NCBI GenBank assembly: GCA_024403275.1
Contig: JAKSSD010000010.1
Span: forward strand, 1 to 52,377
Direction: 5' to 3'
From: Lachnospiraceae bacterium
Lineage (GTDB): Bacteria; Bacillota; Clostridia; Lachnospirales; Lachnospiraceae
Length of the DNA stretch: 52,377 bases
Shown: piece by piece, positions 16,792-25,320 of the stretch
How the letters are laid out: every line of letters starts with the position of its first letter
How positions within the stretch are numbered: the first letter of the stretch is position 1
The notes under the pieces: generated by a model
Databases searched by the model: none
Told to the model about the DNA's origin: nothing
What the model saw: only the letters and a program-made list of their open reading frames with translations
Program-made: the position numbers and the translations under genes

Positions 16792-16962
16792 TTAACAGTA
16801 GTCAAAGTTGCTCTAATAGGTAAATTAAGAGTACGAATTATTCGGATTTTAACATTTAGATATTTATATAAATCGTTTATAGTTATGTTTGTAATAGGGG
16901 TTATACCTAATACGAAGGTAACATATTAAATTTTGCAAATAGGGAAATAAGGAGGGAATGAT

Positions 16963-18276
16963 ATGCCACCATCACATAGAAGTTCGGGCTCATCACATAG
17001 AAGCTCAGGTTCATCACACAGAAGTTCATCACATAGCAGTTCATCCCATAGAAGTTCATCGCACAGCAGCTCATCACATAGAAGTAGTTATAGTTCAAGC
17101 AGAAGCTCTTATAGTGGTGCAAGCGGAGCAGGCCTTGCAGGATCATCATTTGCTACAGGCCATTCAAATTCTGCAGCAAGCAGAGCGGTGAATAATAGAA
17201 ATCTTACATCATCAGATTTAAGAGGCAGTTATTCAGCTTTAAAAGCAGGCAGGGAAATGGTTGCAGCCAGAGCAAAAGCTGCCAGACCAAGAGTTCATCA
17301 GCCTGCAGGATATAATAGAACAGTAGCAGGTTATGTAGATGCAAGAATGCATCGTTGTAAGCATCATGATTATGTTTATTATCCAGTTGCTTGGACAGAT
17401 AATCAGAATGTATATCATGAAAAAGGTTACTATGATGAAGAAGGCCAGTACTATGAAGCGATAGCTTTCTATAACAAAGATTCCGGTAAATACGAAAGTA
17501 AGTTTGAATGTAAATACTGTGGAACAGAGATTAAAGCAGAGTGGGAAAAGGGTGCAGCACCTGATTGTCCAAACTGTGGAGCTAATCTTACAGAAGTAAT
17601 TACAGGCATTGTTTATGAAGAAGAAACTGAGTCTTATTTTATGCCAGATTTATCAGTTACTCCTGAAGAAGAGAAAAGACTTAAAGCAGAGGAAAATCGA
17701 TATAAAAACAAAAGATTAGTTTCTGTACTTCCTGTGATTATAATGGTTGTTATGTTCTTTGTATCCTGCGCGTGTTGTGGTTGCTTAAGTCCTTTCCTGG
17801 AAAGAATTGAGAGTGGACTCGATAATGTTACTGACAAACTTGAGAACGTTTCAAATACTCTTGATGATGCGTCTGCTAAGTTAGAAGGATATGACAATAA
17901 TCAGAATGTTATTAATAATCCATCAGTTGGAGATGGTATTTTATCAGCATCAGATGCGTATTTATATGGTTACGACATTAATGAGCGTGACATGATTTTT
18001 GTTGAAGAAATAGGAAGAAATTGTGAATGGGATAATTATGAGGAATGTTATTATGATCCTGCTACAGCTTGCTATTTCTGGTATAATGCTTATTTAGATG
18101 AGCCATGCTGGCAGTATTGGTATGATTCAGTTTCTGAAGATTTTGCAGAAGCCGGTGGAGGCTGGATGGAATATGATGAGTACGAAGGCGTTTGGTATAT
18201 AGAGTACAAGACAGACAGTTGGGAAGTTCTGCCAGATTATTACAATACCAATAATTTGTGGCATATAAAAGAGTAA
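16963..18276 (+). CDS. His/Ser-rich protein with zinc ribbon, membrane segment and coiled coil
   Basis: 437 residues, start at ATG 16963 after GGAGGG. Residues 2-50 are a Ser/His/Arg repeat built on SHRSS units. About 120-195 hold a zinc ribbon with CxxC pairs (CKYCGTEI and CPNCGANL) after a His-rich MHRCKHHDYVYY. A hydrophobic segment with SCACCGC is at about 255-275, followed by a short coiled coil and a Trp/Tyr/acid-rich tail. The order suggests an N-terminal cytoplasmic metal-binding region and a C-terminal outside domain. No known family; a metal-related or nucleic-acid-binding role is a guess. Confidence 0.75.
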   Translation: MPPSHRSSGSSHRSSGSSHRSSSHSSSSHRSSSHSSSSHRSSYSSSRSSYSGASGAGLAGSSFATGHSNSAASRAVNNRNLTSSDLRGSYSALKAGREMVAARAKAARPRVHQPAGYNRTVAGYVDARMHRCKHHDYVYYPVAWTDNQNVYHEKGYYDEEGQYYEAIAFYNKDSGKYESKFECKYCGTEIKAEWEKGAAPDCPNCGANLTEVITGIVYEEETESYFMPDLSVTPEEEKRLKAEENRYKNKRLVSVLPVIIMVVMFFVSCACCGCLSPFLERIESGLDNVTDKLENVSNTLDDASAKLEGYDNNQNVINNPSVGDGILSASDAYLYGYDINERDMIFVEEIGRNCEWDNYEECYYDPATACYFWYNAYLDEPCWQYWYDSVSEDFAEAGGGWMEYDEYEGVWYIEYKTDSWEVLPDYYNTNNLWHIKE

Positions 18277-18294
18277 TCGCATCATTTAAGAAGC

Positions 18295-18363
18295 AAAGGT
18301 CGCTATAAGCTATTTTCAAAGTTTAGGGCTTAAACCAAGAAAATAATTTTTGCGACCTTTTTT
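18295..18363 (+). terminator. Long-range terminator
   Basis: AAAGGTCGC (18295-18303) pairs with GCGACCTTT (18352-18360) and a T-run; an inner GTTTA...TAAAC hairpin lies in the loop. Confidence 0.75.
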
Positions 18364-18401
18364 AATAAAATTTGTAACGAAACTTATTTTAATCTGTTTA
18401 A

Positions 18402-18427
18402 CTATCAGAAGGGTAAACATCTGATAG
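18402..18427 (+). promoter_or_regulatory. Hairpin in the sigma-factor leader
   Basis: CTATCAG (18402-18408) and CTGATAG (18421-18427) flank the upstream region of the ECF gene, just before the GGAGG site at 18441. GTAACGAAAC near 18374-18383 resembles an ECF-type -35 and hints at self-activation. Confidence 0.4.
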
Positions 18428-18452
18428 GTTATCCTGGATGGGAGGCGTCATT

Positions 18453-18959
18453 TTGAGTGACATGGTCAATCAAATGAATATGGATGAGATTTATCGCAAA
18501 TATGCAATTCCTCTAAAGAGATTTGTTATGAGTCTTTGTCATAATGAGACGATTGCAGAAGACGTGGTAGCAGATACGTTTTATAAAGCGATAAAAAACA
18601 TTGATTCATTTAAGGAAGGTAATATTTTCACATGGTTATGTACAATAGCCAAGAATACGTATTTAAATTACCTTAAGAAAAAAGATAGTGAAAATATATC
18701 TCTTGATGGAGAGGATATTCCTGAGCCAGCAGCCCCGAGTTCAGTTGAAGAAGAGTGTGTCAAGAAGGAAACAAGGATTGAACTTTATCGTGAGATTCAA
18801 AAACTTGAGCCGATGGAAAGAGATGTTATTTATCTGAGAATTTTCGCAGGGCTCTCTTATAAAGAGATTGGCGATATTCTTCAAAAGAGTGAAAGCTATG
18901 TGAGGGTAACCTATTTCAGATGTAAAGAAAAACTGAAAGGACAGATGAGAGATGAGTAA
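18453..18959 (+). CDS. ECF-type RNA polymerase sigma factor
   Basis: 168 residues from TTG 18453, chosen because GGAGG ends seven bases upstream; the ATG at 18438 overlaps that site and the ATG at 18462 is too far. Region 2 (YRKYAIPLKRFVMSL, then VVADTFYKAIKNIDSF and NIFTWLCTIAKNTYLNYL) and region 4 (LEPMERDVIYLRIFAGLSYKEIG) are both present, which is the ECF layout. The following gene, overlapping by eight bases, is its anti-sigma factor. The signal sensed is unknown. Confidence 0.9.
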   Translation: MSDMVNQMNMDEIYRKYAIPLKRFVMSLCHNETIAEDVVADTFYKAIKNIDSFKEGNIFTWLCTIAKNTYLNYLKKKDSENISLDGEDIPEPAAPSSVEEECVKKETRIELYREIQKLEPMERDVIYLRIFAGLSYKEIGDILQKSESYVRVTYFRCKEKLKGQMRDE

Positions 18960-19725
18960 ATATTCATGTGATGTTATTAAAGATTTAATTCCACTTTATA
19001 TTGATGGTGTTTGTTCCAAGGAAACAGGAGATTTACTTGAGGAACATTTTAGAGAATGTCCAGAGTGTAAAGCTTTATATGATAGCATGAAAGAGGACAT
19101 TATTGAGGAAATAGTTAAGGAAGATAAGACAACGACAATATCTTCACTGGAAGAAAAAAGAATAATAAGCAAGGTCAATGACAGAATTGAAAAGAAGAAT
19201 AATATAGTTAAAGCAGTATGTATAGGAGTTTGTGTATTACTTGCTGTTGTTGGATTGTTATTTATTCTTCCAATAAGACGCATTCCTAAGGAGAATATTT
19301 CAGTTGAGATAGAAAAGGTAAACGACGTGGTGATTAATAGTAGTAATCAATTTGATCTTGATTTGAGTGGTTTGACTGCTGATGAGAAGTGGTATAGAGG
19401 CAGTGCTTTTAATGAACCTGGCTGGAAGGATGATACAATCTTTTTATATCCATCTGATAAGAATATAGATGAGTGCAGATTCTTTGATGTCAGGGTATTA
19501 GGATATTTTGATTATAATATCGCGGTAGCTTCTGATTATATAAATGAAGATGGGACAGTTGAAATAACAGCGGTTAACATTAAGTCGGATTATGCAATTA
19601 AGAATTATTACGAAGAATATAAAGTAGAAAATGGCGAGACAGTATTTAATCTTAAATCTGCTTATACAACATTGCTTGGCAGACAGGGAAGTAATGTTCA
19701 ATCAAGAGTAGTTCTCTTCTATTAG
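18952..19725 (+). CDS. Anti-sigma factor with zinc-finger and one membrane segment
   Basis: 257 residues. The N-terminus has the ZAS-type finger CDVIKDLIPLYIDGVCS then HFRECPECK, giving the H-x3-C-x2-C that holds zinc and binds the sigma factor. A membrane segment lies at about 85-105 and the C-terminal 150 residues face outside as a sensor domain. Overlap with the sigma gene by eight bases (ATGAGTAA) indicates coupling. Signal unknown; no nearby regulated gene is evident. Confidence 0.9.
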   Translation: MSKYSCDVIKDLIPLYIDGVCSKETGDLLEEHFRECPECKALYDSMKEDIIEEIVKEDKTTTISSLEEKRIISKVNDRIEKKNNIVKAVCIGVCVLLAVVGLLFILPIRRIPKENISVEIEKVNDVVINSSNQFDLDLSGLTADEKWYRGSAFNEPGWKDDTIFLYPSDKNIDECRFFDVRVLGYFDYNIAVASDYINEDGTVEITAVNIKSDYAIKNYYEEYKVENGETVFNLKSAYTTLLGRQGSNVQSRVVLFY

Positions 19726-19738
19726 CGTCCCCACGTCC
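19725..19738. repeat. GTCCCC element, left of the TraX-like gene
   Basis: GCGTCCCCACGTCC, a GC-rich motif unlike its surroundings, related to the pair at 20591-20621 on the other side of the gene. Confidence 0.4.
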
Positions 19739-19760
19739 GATATGAAAGGAAGTGTATATA

Positions 19761-20582
19761 ATGAGTTCAGAAAAAACAAGGTTTGGTATATCATCATCGA
19801 CCTTACATATTATTGCAATGCTTCTGATGTTTTTCGATCATCTTTGTATGACACTTCTTGGTAATCAGATGTGGCTTCACTATGTTGGAAGAATAGCTTA
19901 TCCAATATTTGCGTTTATGCTTGTAGAGGGATTTAAGTATACTAGCAATCTCAAAAAATATTTTTTGAGATTAATTATATTTGCACTTGTTTCGGAGATA
20001 CCATTTGATTTGATGTGTGGCGGAACTTGGCTATTTATAACACAGCAAAATGTAATGTTCACATTCATAATCAGTATGCTTTTGATGCTTTTAATGGAGC
20101 AGCCAAAGAAAATAAAAAATGCACCTTTGAAATATATAATATTTGGAATAACAGCACTATTTGCCTTAATTCTTGGATTTGTACTAGGCATAATCACTAT
20201 GGTGGATTATTTTGGTGGCGGAGTTGTTATGGTTCTTTGTTTCTATCTTTTTCAGGGAGATAGAATCTTGTCGTTTGAGGCTAAATACAAGAAGAAATGG
20301 GTTAAAAATCTTGTATTGTGGATTAACCGCATAGCTCAGGCTATATGCATATGGCAGATTTGTAATGAAATGATAGGAGGACTTTGCGAGAATATAACTA
20401 TTTTCGGTAGAACTTTTGAGGTGGTAGTTGAAGCATTTGGCATTTTCTCGCTGATACCAATATGGCTATATAATGGTCAAAAAGGTATTAAATCAAAAGC
20501 ATTTAAATATACATGTTACGCATTTTACCCAGCGCACATTTTGATATTAGTTTTGTTACAGTTTTTGATATATCAGGTATAG
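19761..20582 (+). CDS. TraX-family membrane protein
   Basis: 273 residues from ATG 19761, AAAGGAAG ten bases upstream. Hydrophobic throughout with about eight segments; the opening LHIIAMLLMFFDHL, GRIAYPIFAFMLVEGF and a late FYPAHILILV are the TraX signatures. TraX was named for acetylation of pilin, but chromosomal homologues in Firmicutes are of unproven role, probably acyl transfer to a surface polymer. GTCCCC repeats flank the gene. Confidence 0.85.
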   Translation: MSSEKTRFGISSSTLHIIAMLLMFFDHLCMTLLGNQMWLHYVGRIAYPIFAFMLVEGFKYTSNLKKYFLRLIIFALVSEIPFDLMCGGTWLFITQQNVMFTFIISMLLMLLMEQPKKIKNAPLKYIIFGITALFALILGFVLGIITMVDYFGGGVVMVLCFYLFQGDRILSFEAKYKKKWVKNLVLWINRIAQAICIWQICNEMIGGLCENITIFGRTFEVVVEAFGIFSLIPIWLYNGQKGIKSKAFKYTCYAFYPAHILILVLLQFLIYQV

Positions 20583-20590
20583 TGGTAGTA

Positions 20591-20631
20591 GGAACGTCCC
20601 CGTGGCAAAAGAAACGTCCCCATGATATAAT
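20591..20631 (+). promoter_or_regulatory. Paired AACGTCCCC repeats and extended -10 promoter
   Basis: AACGTCCCC at 20593-20601 and 20613-20621 are direct repeats 20 bases apart (two helix turns), then TGA-TATAAT (20623-20631) before the PPOX gene. Confidence 0.5.
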
Positions 20632-20657
20632 GTAAAAAAATAGCAAAGGAGACTATT

Positions 20658-21050
20658 ATGAAAGAGGTTTACGAGTTTTTAAAGAAATGTGGTACATATT
20701 ATTTAGCTACAGTTGAAGGAGATCAGCCAAGAGTTCGTCCTTTTGGAACTATTGATGTGTTTGAGGATAAGCTTTACATTCAGACAGGTAAGGTTAAGGA
20801 AGTTTCAAAGCAGATTCAGGCTAATTCAAAGGTTGAGATCTGTGCATTTGCAGAGGGCAAGTGGATAAGAGTTGCTGGTACATTAGTTAGAGATGACAGA
20901 ATCGAAGCTAAGAAGCATATGCTTGATTCATACCCATCACTTCAGGCTATGTATTCTGCAGAAGATGACAACACAGAAGTATTATATTTTGAGAATGCTA
21001 CAGCAACTATCAGCTCATTTACAGAAGCTCCACAGGTTATTAAATTTTAG
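20658..21050 (+). CDS. Pyridoxamine-5'-phosphate-oxidase-like FMN-binding protein
   Basis: 130 residues, AAAGGAG ribosome site. The split-barrel pattern YYLATVEGDQPRVRPFGT, LYIQTGKVKEVSKQI and CAFAEGKWIRVAGT is that of the small PPOX family (general stress protein 26-like). Binds FMN or a similar flavin; substrate unknown. Confidence 0.88.
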   Translation: MKEVYEFLKKCGTYYLATVEGDQPRVRPFGTIDVFEDKLYIQTGKVKEVSKQIQANSKVEICAFAEGKWIRVAGTLVRDDRIEAKKHMLDSYPSLQAMYSAEDDNTEVLYFENATATISSFTEAPQVIKF

Positions 21051-21090
21051 GATAAAAAGAAAAATTAATTAACACTAAGGTTGACATAAA

Positions 21091-21822
21091 ATGGGAAATG
21101 AGAATGGTACATGGGTTATGTATGGAGTTGACTGGGATGATCCAGAATGCATACATACTGTGGATGAGGCAATTGAATATATTAATGAAGTTGGATTTCT
21201 TCCTTTGTTCAGAAATGATATTCCTGGATTTTCTTTAGAAGAGAGAACCGTCCCTGAATACTGGTGGTGCGATGATGTAGAAAAAGACCCATGGATGTGG
21301 CGAGCAGTTATTGCCAGAAGAAAAGATATTGTCTATGGTAAATTTTTCGATAAAAAGGCAGGATTCATTTCCAAGAAATGGCTTCCTTATTTTGTTAATT
21401 ATAGAAGAGACGGATATGATTTTGATGCTCTTTACGAGGATGGCAAGGCACCGTTAAAGCATAAGAAAATAATGGATAATTTCATTGAAGATAATATTGA
21501 TGAAGAGAAATTTTCTTATGAACTTAAAGCGGCAGCAGGCTTTGGTAAAGAGGGTGAAAAAGGCTTTGATGGAGCTATTACCAATCTTATGATGCAGATG
21601 TATCTGTGCAATTGTGATTTCCGTAAAAAAATTAACAAAAAGGGTGAAGCTTATGGATGGGATGTGGCGATTTATTCATCCATAGAGCATATTCATGGAT
21701 ATAAGTATGTTACATCAAGATATAAGGAAAGCCCGGAAGAATCATTAGGGGCAATCGTGGCTCATATAAAAGAAATCTATCCGATTGCAAATGATAAGCA
21801 AATAAAAAAACTTCTTAAATAA
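21091..21822 (+). CDS. AlkZ-related winged-helix protein
   Basis: 243 residues. I recall this conserved Clostridia family (WDDPECI, LPLFRNDIPGFSLEE, YWWCDDVEKDPWMWR, GKFFDKKAGFISKKWLPYF) as annotated AlkZ-related, after the glycosylase that unhooks crosslinks, but the catalytic QxQ/QxD motif of AlkZ is not obvious here. Trp-rich N-terminus, cytoplasmic. No clear ribosome site before its ATG; the start follows MGNENG. Confidence 0.7.
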   Translation: MGNENGTWVMYGVDWDDPECIHTVDEAIEYINEVGFLPLFRNDIPGFSLEERTVPEYWWCDDVEKDPWMWRAVIARRKDIVYGKFFDKKAGFISKKWLPYFVNYRRDGYDFDALYEDGKAPLKHKKIMDNFIEDNIDEEKFSYELKAAAGFGKEGEKGFDGAITNLMMQMYLCNCDFRKKINKKGEAYGWDVAIYSSIEHIHGYKYVTSRYKESPEESLGAIVAHIKEIYPIANDKQIKKLLK

Positions 21823-21854
21823 GAGTTAGCTTGTGATGAAGAGAGGTAAAAGGA

Positions 21855-22445
21855 ATGAAAAATTTAAAAAGAATTGGATTAGCTGTTTTGATTTGTTCAG
21901 TATTAGCAGCTTGTACTTCAGGTGGAACAGGAAATGCTACAGTTACGCAAAATACTTCTGTTACAATAGGAATGCCTGGTGGAACAGAACTTATAAAAGA
22001 TTATCCTAACTTTGAAGTTAAATCAGAAAGTATTAAAAATGGTGCTTGGAATAAAGTGATTTCAAATACAGACAAGGGATCAAATAAGTCACCACAGTTA
22101 TCATGGGAGCCAGTAGAAGGTGCTGACAGTTACATGATTTATATGGTTGACACAAGTGTAGAATATTGGATGCATTGGAAATCAGAAAATGTTAAGGAAT
22201 GCAATCTTCCTGAAGGTTGGGCACCAGAAACAGAGTATATTGGACCATACCCTCCAGCTGGCGGATCTCACAATTATGAGATTTATGTAATTGCAGTTAA
22301 GAAGCCTGTAGAGAGAATGAAGGGTGGTTTTAATAGTTCAAATGGTAAATTTGCAAGCTTTATTACAGCGCTTGATACAGATGCCGAAGGAAACGAAGGA
22401 AATATTATTTCCTGCGGCCATATATCTGCTACATTTACCAATTAA
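21855..22445 (+). CDS. PEBP (YbhB/YbcL) family lipoprotein
   Basis: 196 residues with GAGGTAAAAGG upstream. A lipoprotein signal ends in LAAC (Cys20). The core has the phosphatidylethanolamine-binding-protein order: SPQLSWEPVEGADSY, MVDTSVEYWMHW, YIGPYPPAGGSHNYEIYVIA. Bacterial relatives are small ligand-binding or kinase-modulating proteins of unknown target; this one is tethered outside. Confidence 0.85.
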   Translation: MKNLKRIGLAVLICSVLAACTSGGTGNATVTQNTSVTIGMPGGTELIKDYPNFEVKSESIKNGAWNKVISNTDKGSNKSPQLSWEPVEGADSYMIYMVDTSVEYWMHWKSENVKECNLPEGWAPETEYIGPYPPAGGSHNYEIYVIAVKKPVERMKGGFNSSNGKFASFITALDTDAEGNEGNIISCGHISATFTN

Positions 22446-22515
22446 ATTTATATGATAAAATAAAGAGTAATGGCGATATTATTCAAAATAATTGTAAAAG
22501 AGGAAGGAACAAATT

Positions 22516-22971
22516 ATGAGCATTATCGGAAGATGGGAATTAGGATCAATTAGAATGTTAGATGAGAATGGGGTAGAAAAATATGTTACTCCAGATGAAT
22601 ATTTGAATTCACCAATGCCACCTTACAGAACAACTGAGAGTGATATTAAGAATGAAATGAAACAGAGAAAAATGACAGTTGATACTGTTTTATCGGTAGA
22701 AGATGATGGCAAGATTTATTCATTGATGCCTGTTCCAGAAGGAATCTCAAAAGAACAACTCGATATGGCAGTGAATGCCGGAGCAGTTAAGCTTAAGAAT
22801 GGTTTGATGCTGATAGATTCATATGACTGGAAAGAAGAAAATGGCGGATACATATTCGATAGTAAGATTCAGGGCGAAGCACTTGGTGAAAAAGTTAGCC
22901 CATGGATTCAGCTCCTTGACGATGAAGGCTGTATAAATATGATAGGAATGAGATTCGTTAAGGTAGATTAA
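22516..22971 (+). CDS. Hypothetical protein
   Basis: 151 residues, good GAGGAAGG site. Beta-rich, acidic, cytoplasmic. IIGRWELGSIRM at the start resembles the opening of lipocalin-like folds, but no family is recognised. Confidence 0.6.
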   Translation: MSIIGRWELGSIRMLDENGVEKYVTPDEYLNSPMPPYRTTESDIKNEMKQRKMTVDTVLSVEDDGKIYSLMPVPEGISKEQLDMAVNAGAVKLKNGLMLIDSYDWKEENGGYIFDSKIQGEALGEKVSPWIQLLDDEGCINMIGMRFVKVD

Positions 22972-23003
22972 TATGAGTAGAGTAGCAGGCGTATACAAAG
23001 AAT

Positions 23004-23120
23004 ATGGTATATCTGATAGGATTGACTTTTTCGATACTAGGTCTAGTTGCAGCAGCTTTAATTCTTATTCTTGGAAGTATATTGGGATTTGGATTCATTA
23101 TTATGATAATGTTCGGATAA
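23004..23120 (+). CDS. Possible small single-span membrane protein or remnant
   Basis: 38 residues, mostly one hydrophobic helix (LGLVAAALILILGSILGF). Its ribosome site is weak, and an overlapping 55-codon frame from 22973 also exists. Either a small membrane protein or the tail of a frameshifted gene. It stops before a strong terminator. Confidence 0.35.
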   Translation: MVYLIGLTFSILGLVAAALILILGSILGFGFIIMIMFG

Positions 23121-23148
23121 TAATAAAAGAAGCATAAATTATATGATT

Positions 23149-23197
23149 CCCCTTAAGTAGACAAGGTAAATTAACTAAATCTACCTAAGGGGATTTT
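23149..23197 (+). terminator. Strong terminator
   Basis: CCCCTTAAGTAGA (23149-23161) pairs with TCTACCTAAGGGG (23180-23192), then ATTTTC. Confidence 0.85.
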
Positions 23198-23236
23198 CTA
23201 TGCCCATTTCAATCGAAGAATTAAAAAGATAAAAAT

Positions 23237-23329
23237 TTATCGTTTTTCGATAAAAATATGTTGACAAAGATAAAATTAAGAATTAATATACATGCATAAG
23301 GTGAATGGCAGAGCATGCAGCCAGTCACC
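23237..23329 (+). promoter_or_regulatory. Promoter, operator-like palindrome and leader hairpin of the DUF2975 operon
   Basis: TTTATCG...CGATAAA (near 23237-23254) precedes TTGACA (23261-23266), 17 bases, TAATAT (23284-23289). The transcript then opens with GGTGA-a-TGGC (23300-23309) and GCCA-g-TCACC (23320-23329), a nine-pair hairpin in an unusually GC-rich stretch. The HTH protein of this operon could act at the palindrome. Confidence 0.6.
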
Positions 23330-23387
23330 AGCGCGCAAAAAGTAACATATTAAACAAATATTAAATTAGAAAATAAGGAGTCACGAA

Positions 23388-23936
23388 ATGGACAATCAGA
23401 ATACAAAATTAGCAAATGTAAAAAAGAGCTGTAAGATAGCAGCAATTATATCAAAAGTATTCACAATTATATTTATTGTAGCAACAGTGTTATGTATAGC
23501 AGGAGCAATCTTTACTTTCGTAGTTAAAGATCCAGCTTCAAACCCTATGTTAAATAGTGAAGATATTCAGGTAATGCTTAATTCAGGATTATTTCATATA
23601 CAAAGTTCAATACCTTCATTAAATGAGAAAGTGCAGAATATAGCCCCAACTATTATATTAGGTGTATATATTCTTGTAATTGCTTTGTATATGGCTATTA
23701 TGGCTGGAGTAATGGCATTAATCGGTTCAATCTTTAAATTAATCATCAAAGAAGAAACACCTTTTAGTAGCAATGTAGTAACAAGATTATTAATTGCTAT
23801 GATAATCATTTCTACATGTATTTTTCTTTCAGTAGGATTAGGTTCCGGTGTATTGGCATACTTTATCACATGGGTAATCTATACTATTATGGATTACGGC
23901 AGAGCCTTACAGATTCAGTCTGATGAGACATTATAG
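23388..23936 (+). CDS. DUF2975 membrane protein
   Basis: 182 residues, four membrane segments. The ending FITWVIYTIMDYGRALQIQSDE and the linker KEETPFSSNVVTRLL are typical of DUF2975. In Firmicutes this gene is regularly followed by a small XRE regulator, as here (nine bases on). Function unknown. Confidence 0.85.
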   Translation: MDNQNTKLANVKKSCKIAAIISKVFTIIFIVATVLCIAGAIFTFVVKDPASNPMLNSEDIQVMLNSGLFHIQSSIPSLNEKVQNIAPTIILGVYILVIALYMAIMAGVMALIGSIFKLIIKEETPFSSNVVTRLLIAMIIISTCIFLSVGLGSGVLAYFITWVIYTIMDYGRALQIQSDETL

Positions 23937-23945
23937 GAGGTGCCT

Positions 23946-24164
23946 ATGGGTAAGATTGTATTAAGATTAGATCGTATGATGGCGGATCGAAAAATGTCAC
24001 TGAATGAATTGTCAGAGAAGGTTGGAGTAACAAATGTTAATCTGTCAAAATTAAAAACGGGTAAGGTAAATGCAATTCGATTCTCCACTTTGGAGGCGAT
24101 ATGCGATGTGCTTAAATGCCAGCCCGGTGACATTCTCGAATATGATGAGAATGCAGAAGAATAA
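23946..24164 (+). CDS. XRE-family regulator, YozG-like
   Basis: 72 residues from ATG 23946, AGGAGG five bases upstream. IVLRLDRMMADRKMSLNELS then VTNVNLSKLKTGKVNAIRF give the helix-turn-helix, with CQPGDILEY at the end, a hallmark of the small Cro/CI group paired with DUF2975. Probably regulates its own operon. Confidence 0.9.
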   Translation: MGKIVLRLDRMMADRKMSLNELSEKVGVTNVNLSKLKTGKVNAIRFSTLEAICDVLKCQPGDILEYDENAEE

Positions 24165-24200
24165 GGAAATAGGGACTAGAAATTAATTCCCTTTAAAATC

Positions 24201-24234
24201 AGGAGCTAATGCCTAAAGGTGTTAGCTCCTTTTT
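24201..24234 (+). terminator. Terminator of the DUF2975 operon
   Basis: AGGAGCTAA (24201-24209) and TTAGCTCCT (24222-24230), then a T-run. Confidence 0.88.
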
Positions 24235-24335
24235 AAAATCCAGCTATTGTTTTGAGGCCTTGAGTCTTTTCGTTTGGCATAAATTTAGGTATAATATCCA
24301 TGTATGTGTTTTAAAAAATATCAGGAGAAAACTAT

Positions 24336-25280
24336 ATGAAATATGTTTTGGAAAATGACAAAATAAGTATAGAAATTGATTCGTTTGGAGCAGAATTAAA
24401 ATCTGTTATAGATAAAAAAACTAATCGTGAATATATGTGGTATGCGGATAAGAAATACTGGGGAAGAACATCTCCAGTGCTATTTCCATTTGTTGGAAGC
24501 CTTAAGAACAAAGAATTTATAGTGGATGGCAGGCAATATCCTATGGGCCAGCATGGCTTTGCAAGAGATATGGAACATTCTTTACTATCAAAGGATGATA
24601 AGTCTATCTGGTTTATTTTAGAAAGTAATGAGGAGACTCTTGCTAAATATCCATTTGAATTTAAATTAAGAATTGGTTATGAGATAAAAGATAATTCAGT
24701 GAAGGTTTTATGGGAAGTTGAAAATCCTGCTGGTAATAATTTACCATTCTCTATTGGCGCTCATCCAGCGTTTATATGCCCAAGGTATAATGAAGAGGAT
24801 AAGAGTGGATATAAACTATCCTTTGCTAAATTTGCAAAAGAAAGCCTGAATACAGCAAAAGATATCAGGGTAAATGCAGATGCTGAATTAAAAAATATTG
24901 AAAAGATTTATCATCATGGCAATACAAGAGATACAGGTCTTGCTATTACAGAAAATCGGATACTTGATTTACAAGAAGGCAAATGCGATATAACTCCTGG
25001 ATTTTTTGACAGATGCACATATATGATTGAGGGAAATCAGGCAAATAGCGTGGGAATTGTGGATCCAGATGGAGAAGAATTTGTAAGAGTTCTTTTTGAC
25101 ACACCATTATTTGCGATTTGGTCACCAGAGGAGAAGAATGCTCCATTTCTTTGTATCGAACCTTGGTATGGTAGAGCCGACCATGTGGATTTTGAAGGTG
25201 ATATTTATAAGCGAGAATTTACAAATATGCTTGAAGGTCAGGATGTGTTCCATTCTGAATATGTAATGATTTTTAGTTGA
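24336..25280 (+). CDS. Aldose 1-epimerase-like mutarotase (LacX type)
   Basis: 314 residues. Beta-sandwich mutarotase motifs: GAELKSVIDK, YMWYADKKYWGRTSPVLFPFVG, GQHGFARDM with the catalytic His, IGAHPAFICP with the second His, and FLCIEPWYGRADH near the end with the catalytic Glu. It interconverts anomers of a sugar, and lies before a GH43 gene (40 bases), suggesting use of pentoses or galactose released from plant polysaccharide. It is about 20 residues longer than usual at the C-terminus. Confidence 0.88.
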   Translation: MKYVLENDKISIEIDSFGAELKSVIDKKTNREYMWYADKKYWGRTSPVLFPFVGSLKNKEFIVDGRQYPMGQHGFARDMEHSLLSKDDKSIWFILESNEETLAKYPFEFKLRIGYEIKDNSVKVLWEVENPAGNNLPFSIGAHPAFICPRYNEEDKSGYKLSFAKFAKESLNTAKDIRVNADAELKNIEKIYHHGNTRDTGLAITENRILDLQEGKCDITPGFFDRCTYMIEGNQANSVGIVDPDGEEFVRVLFDTPLFAIWSPEEKNAPFLCIEPWYGRADHVDFEGDIYKREFTNMLEGQDVFHSEYVMIFS

Positions 25281-25320
25281 AGTTAAATTTAATAAATTAA
25301 TAAATAAGAGGTAGAAAACA

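Noticed and set aside
16958-17191. Second frame over the SHRSS repeat giving HHIEV repeats
   Set aside because: It is the shifted reading of the same low-complexity DNA and has no ribosome site; the longer frame continues into a zinc ribbon.
21245-21257. Another GTCCC-type motif
   Set aside because: It falls within coding sequence of the AlkZ-related gene and matches by chance.
23200-23232. Ten-codon ORF MPISIEELKR
   Set aside because: Too short and lies inside the regulatory region of the DUF2975 operon.
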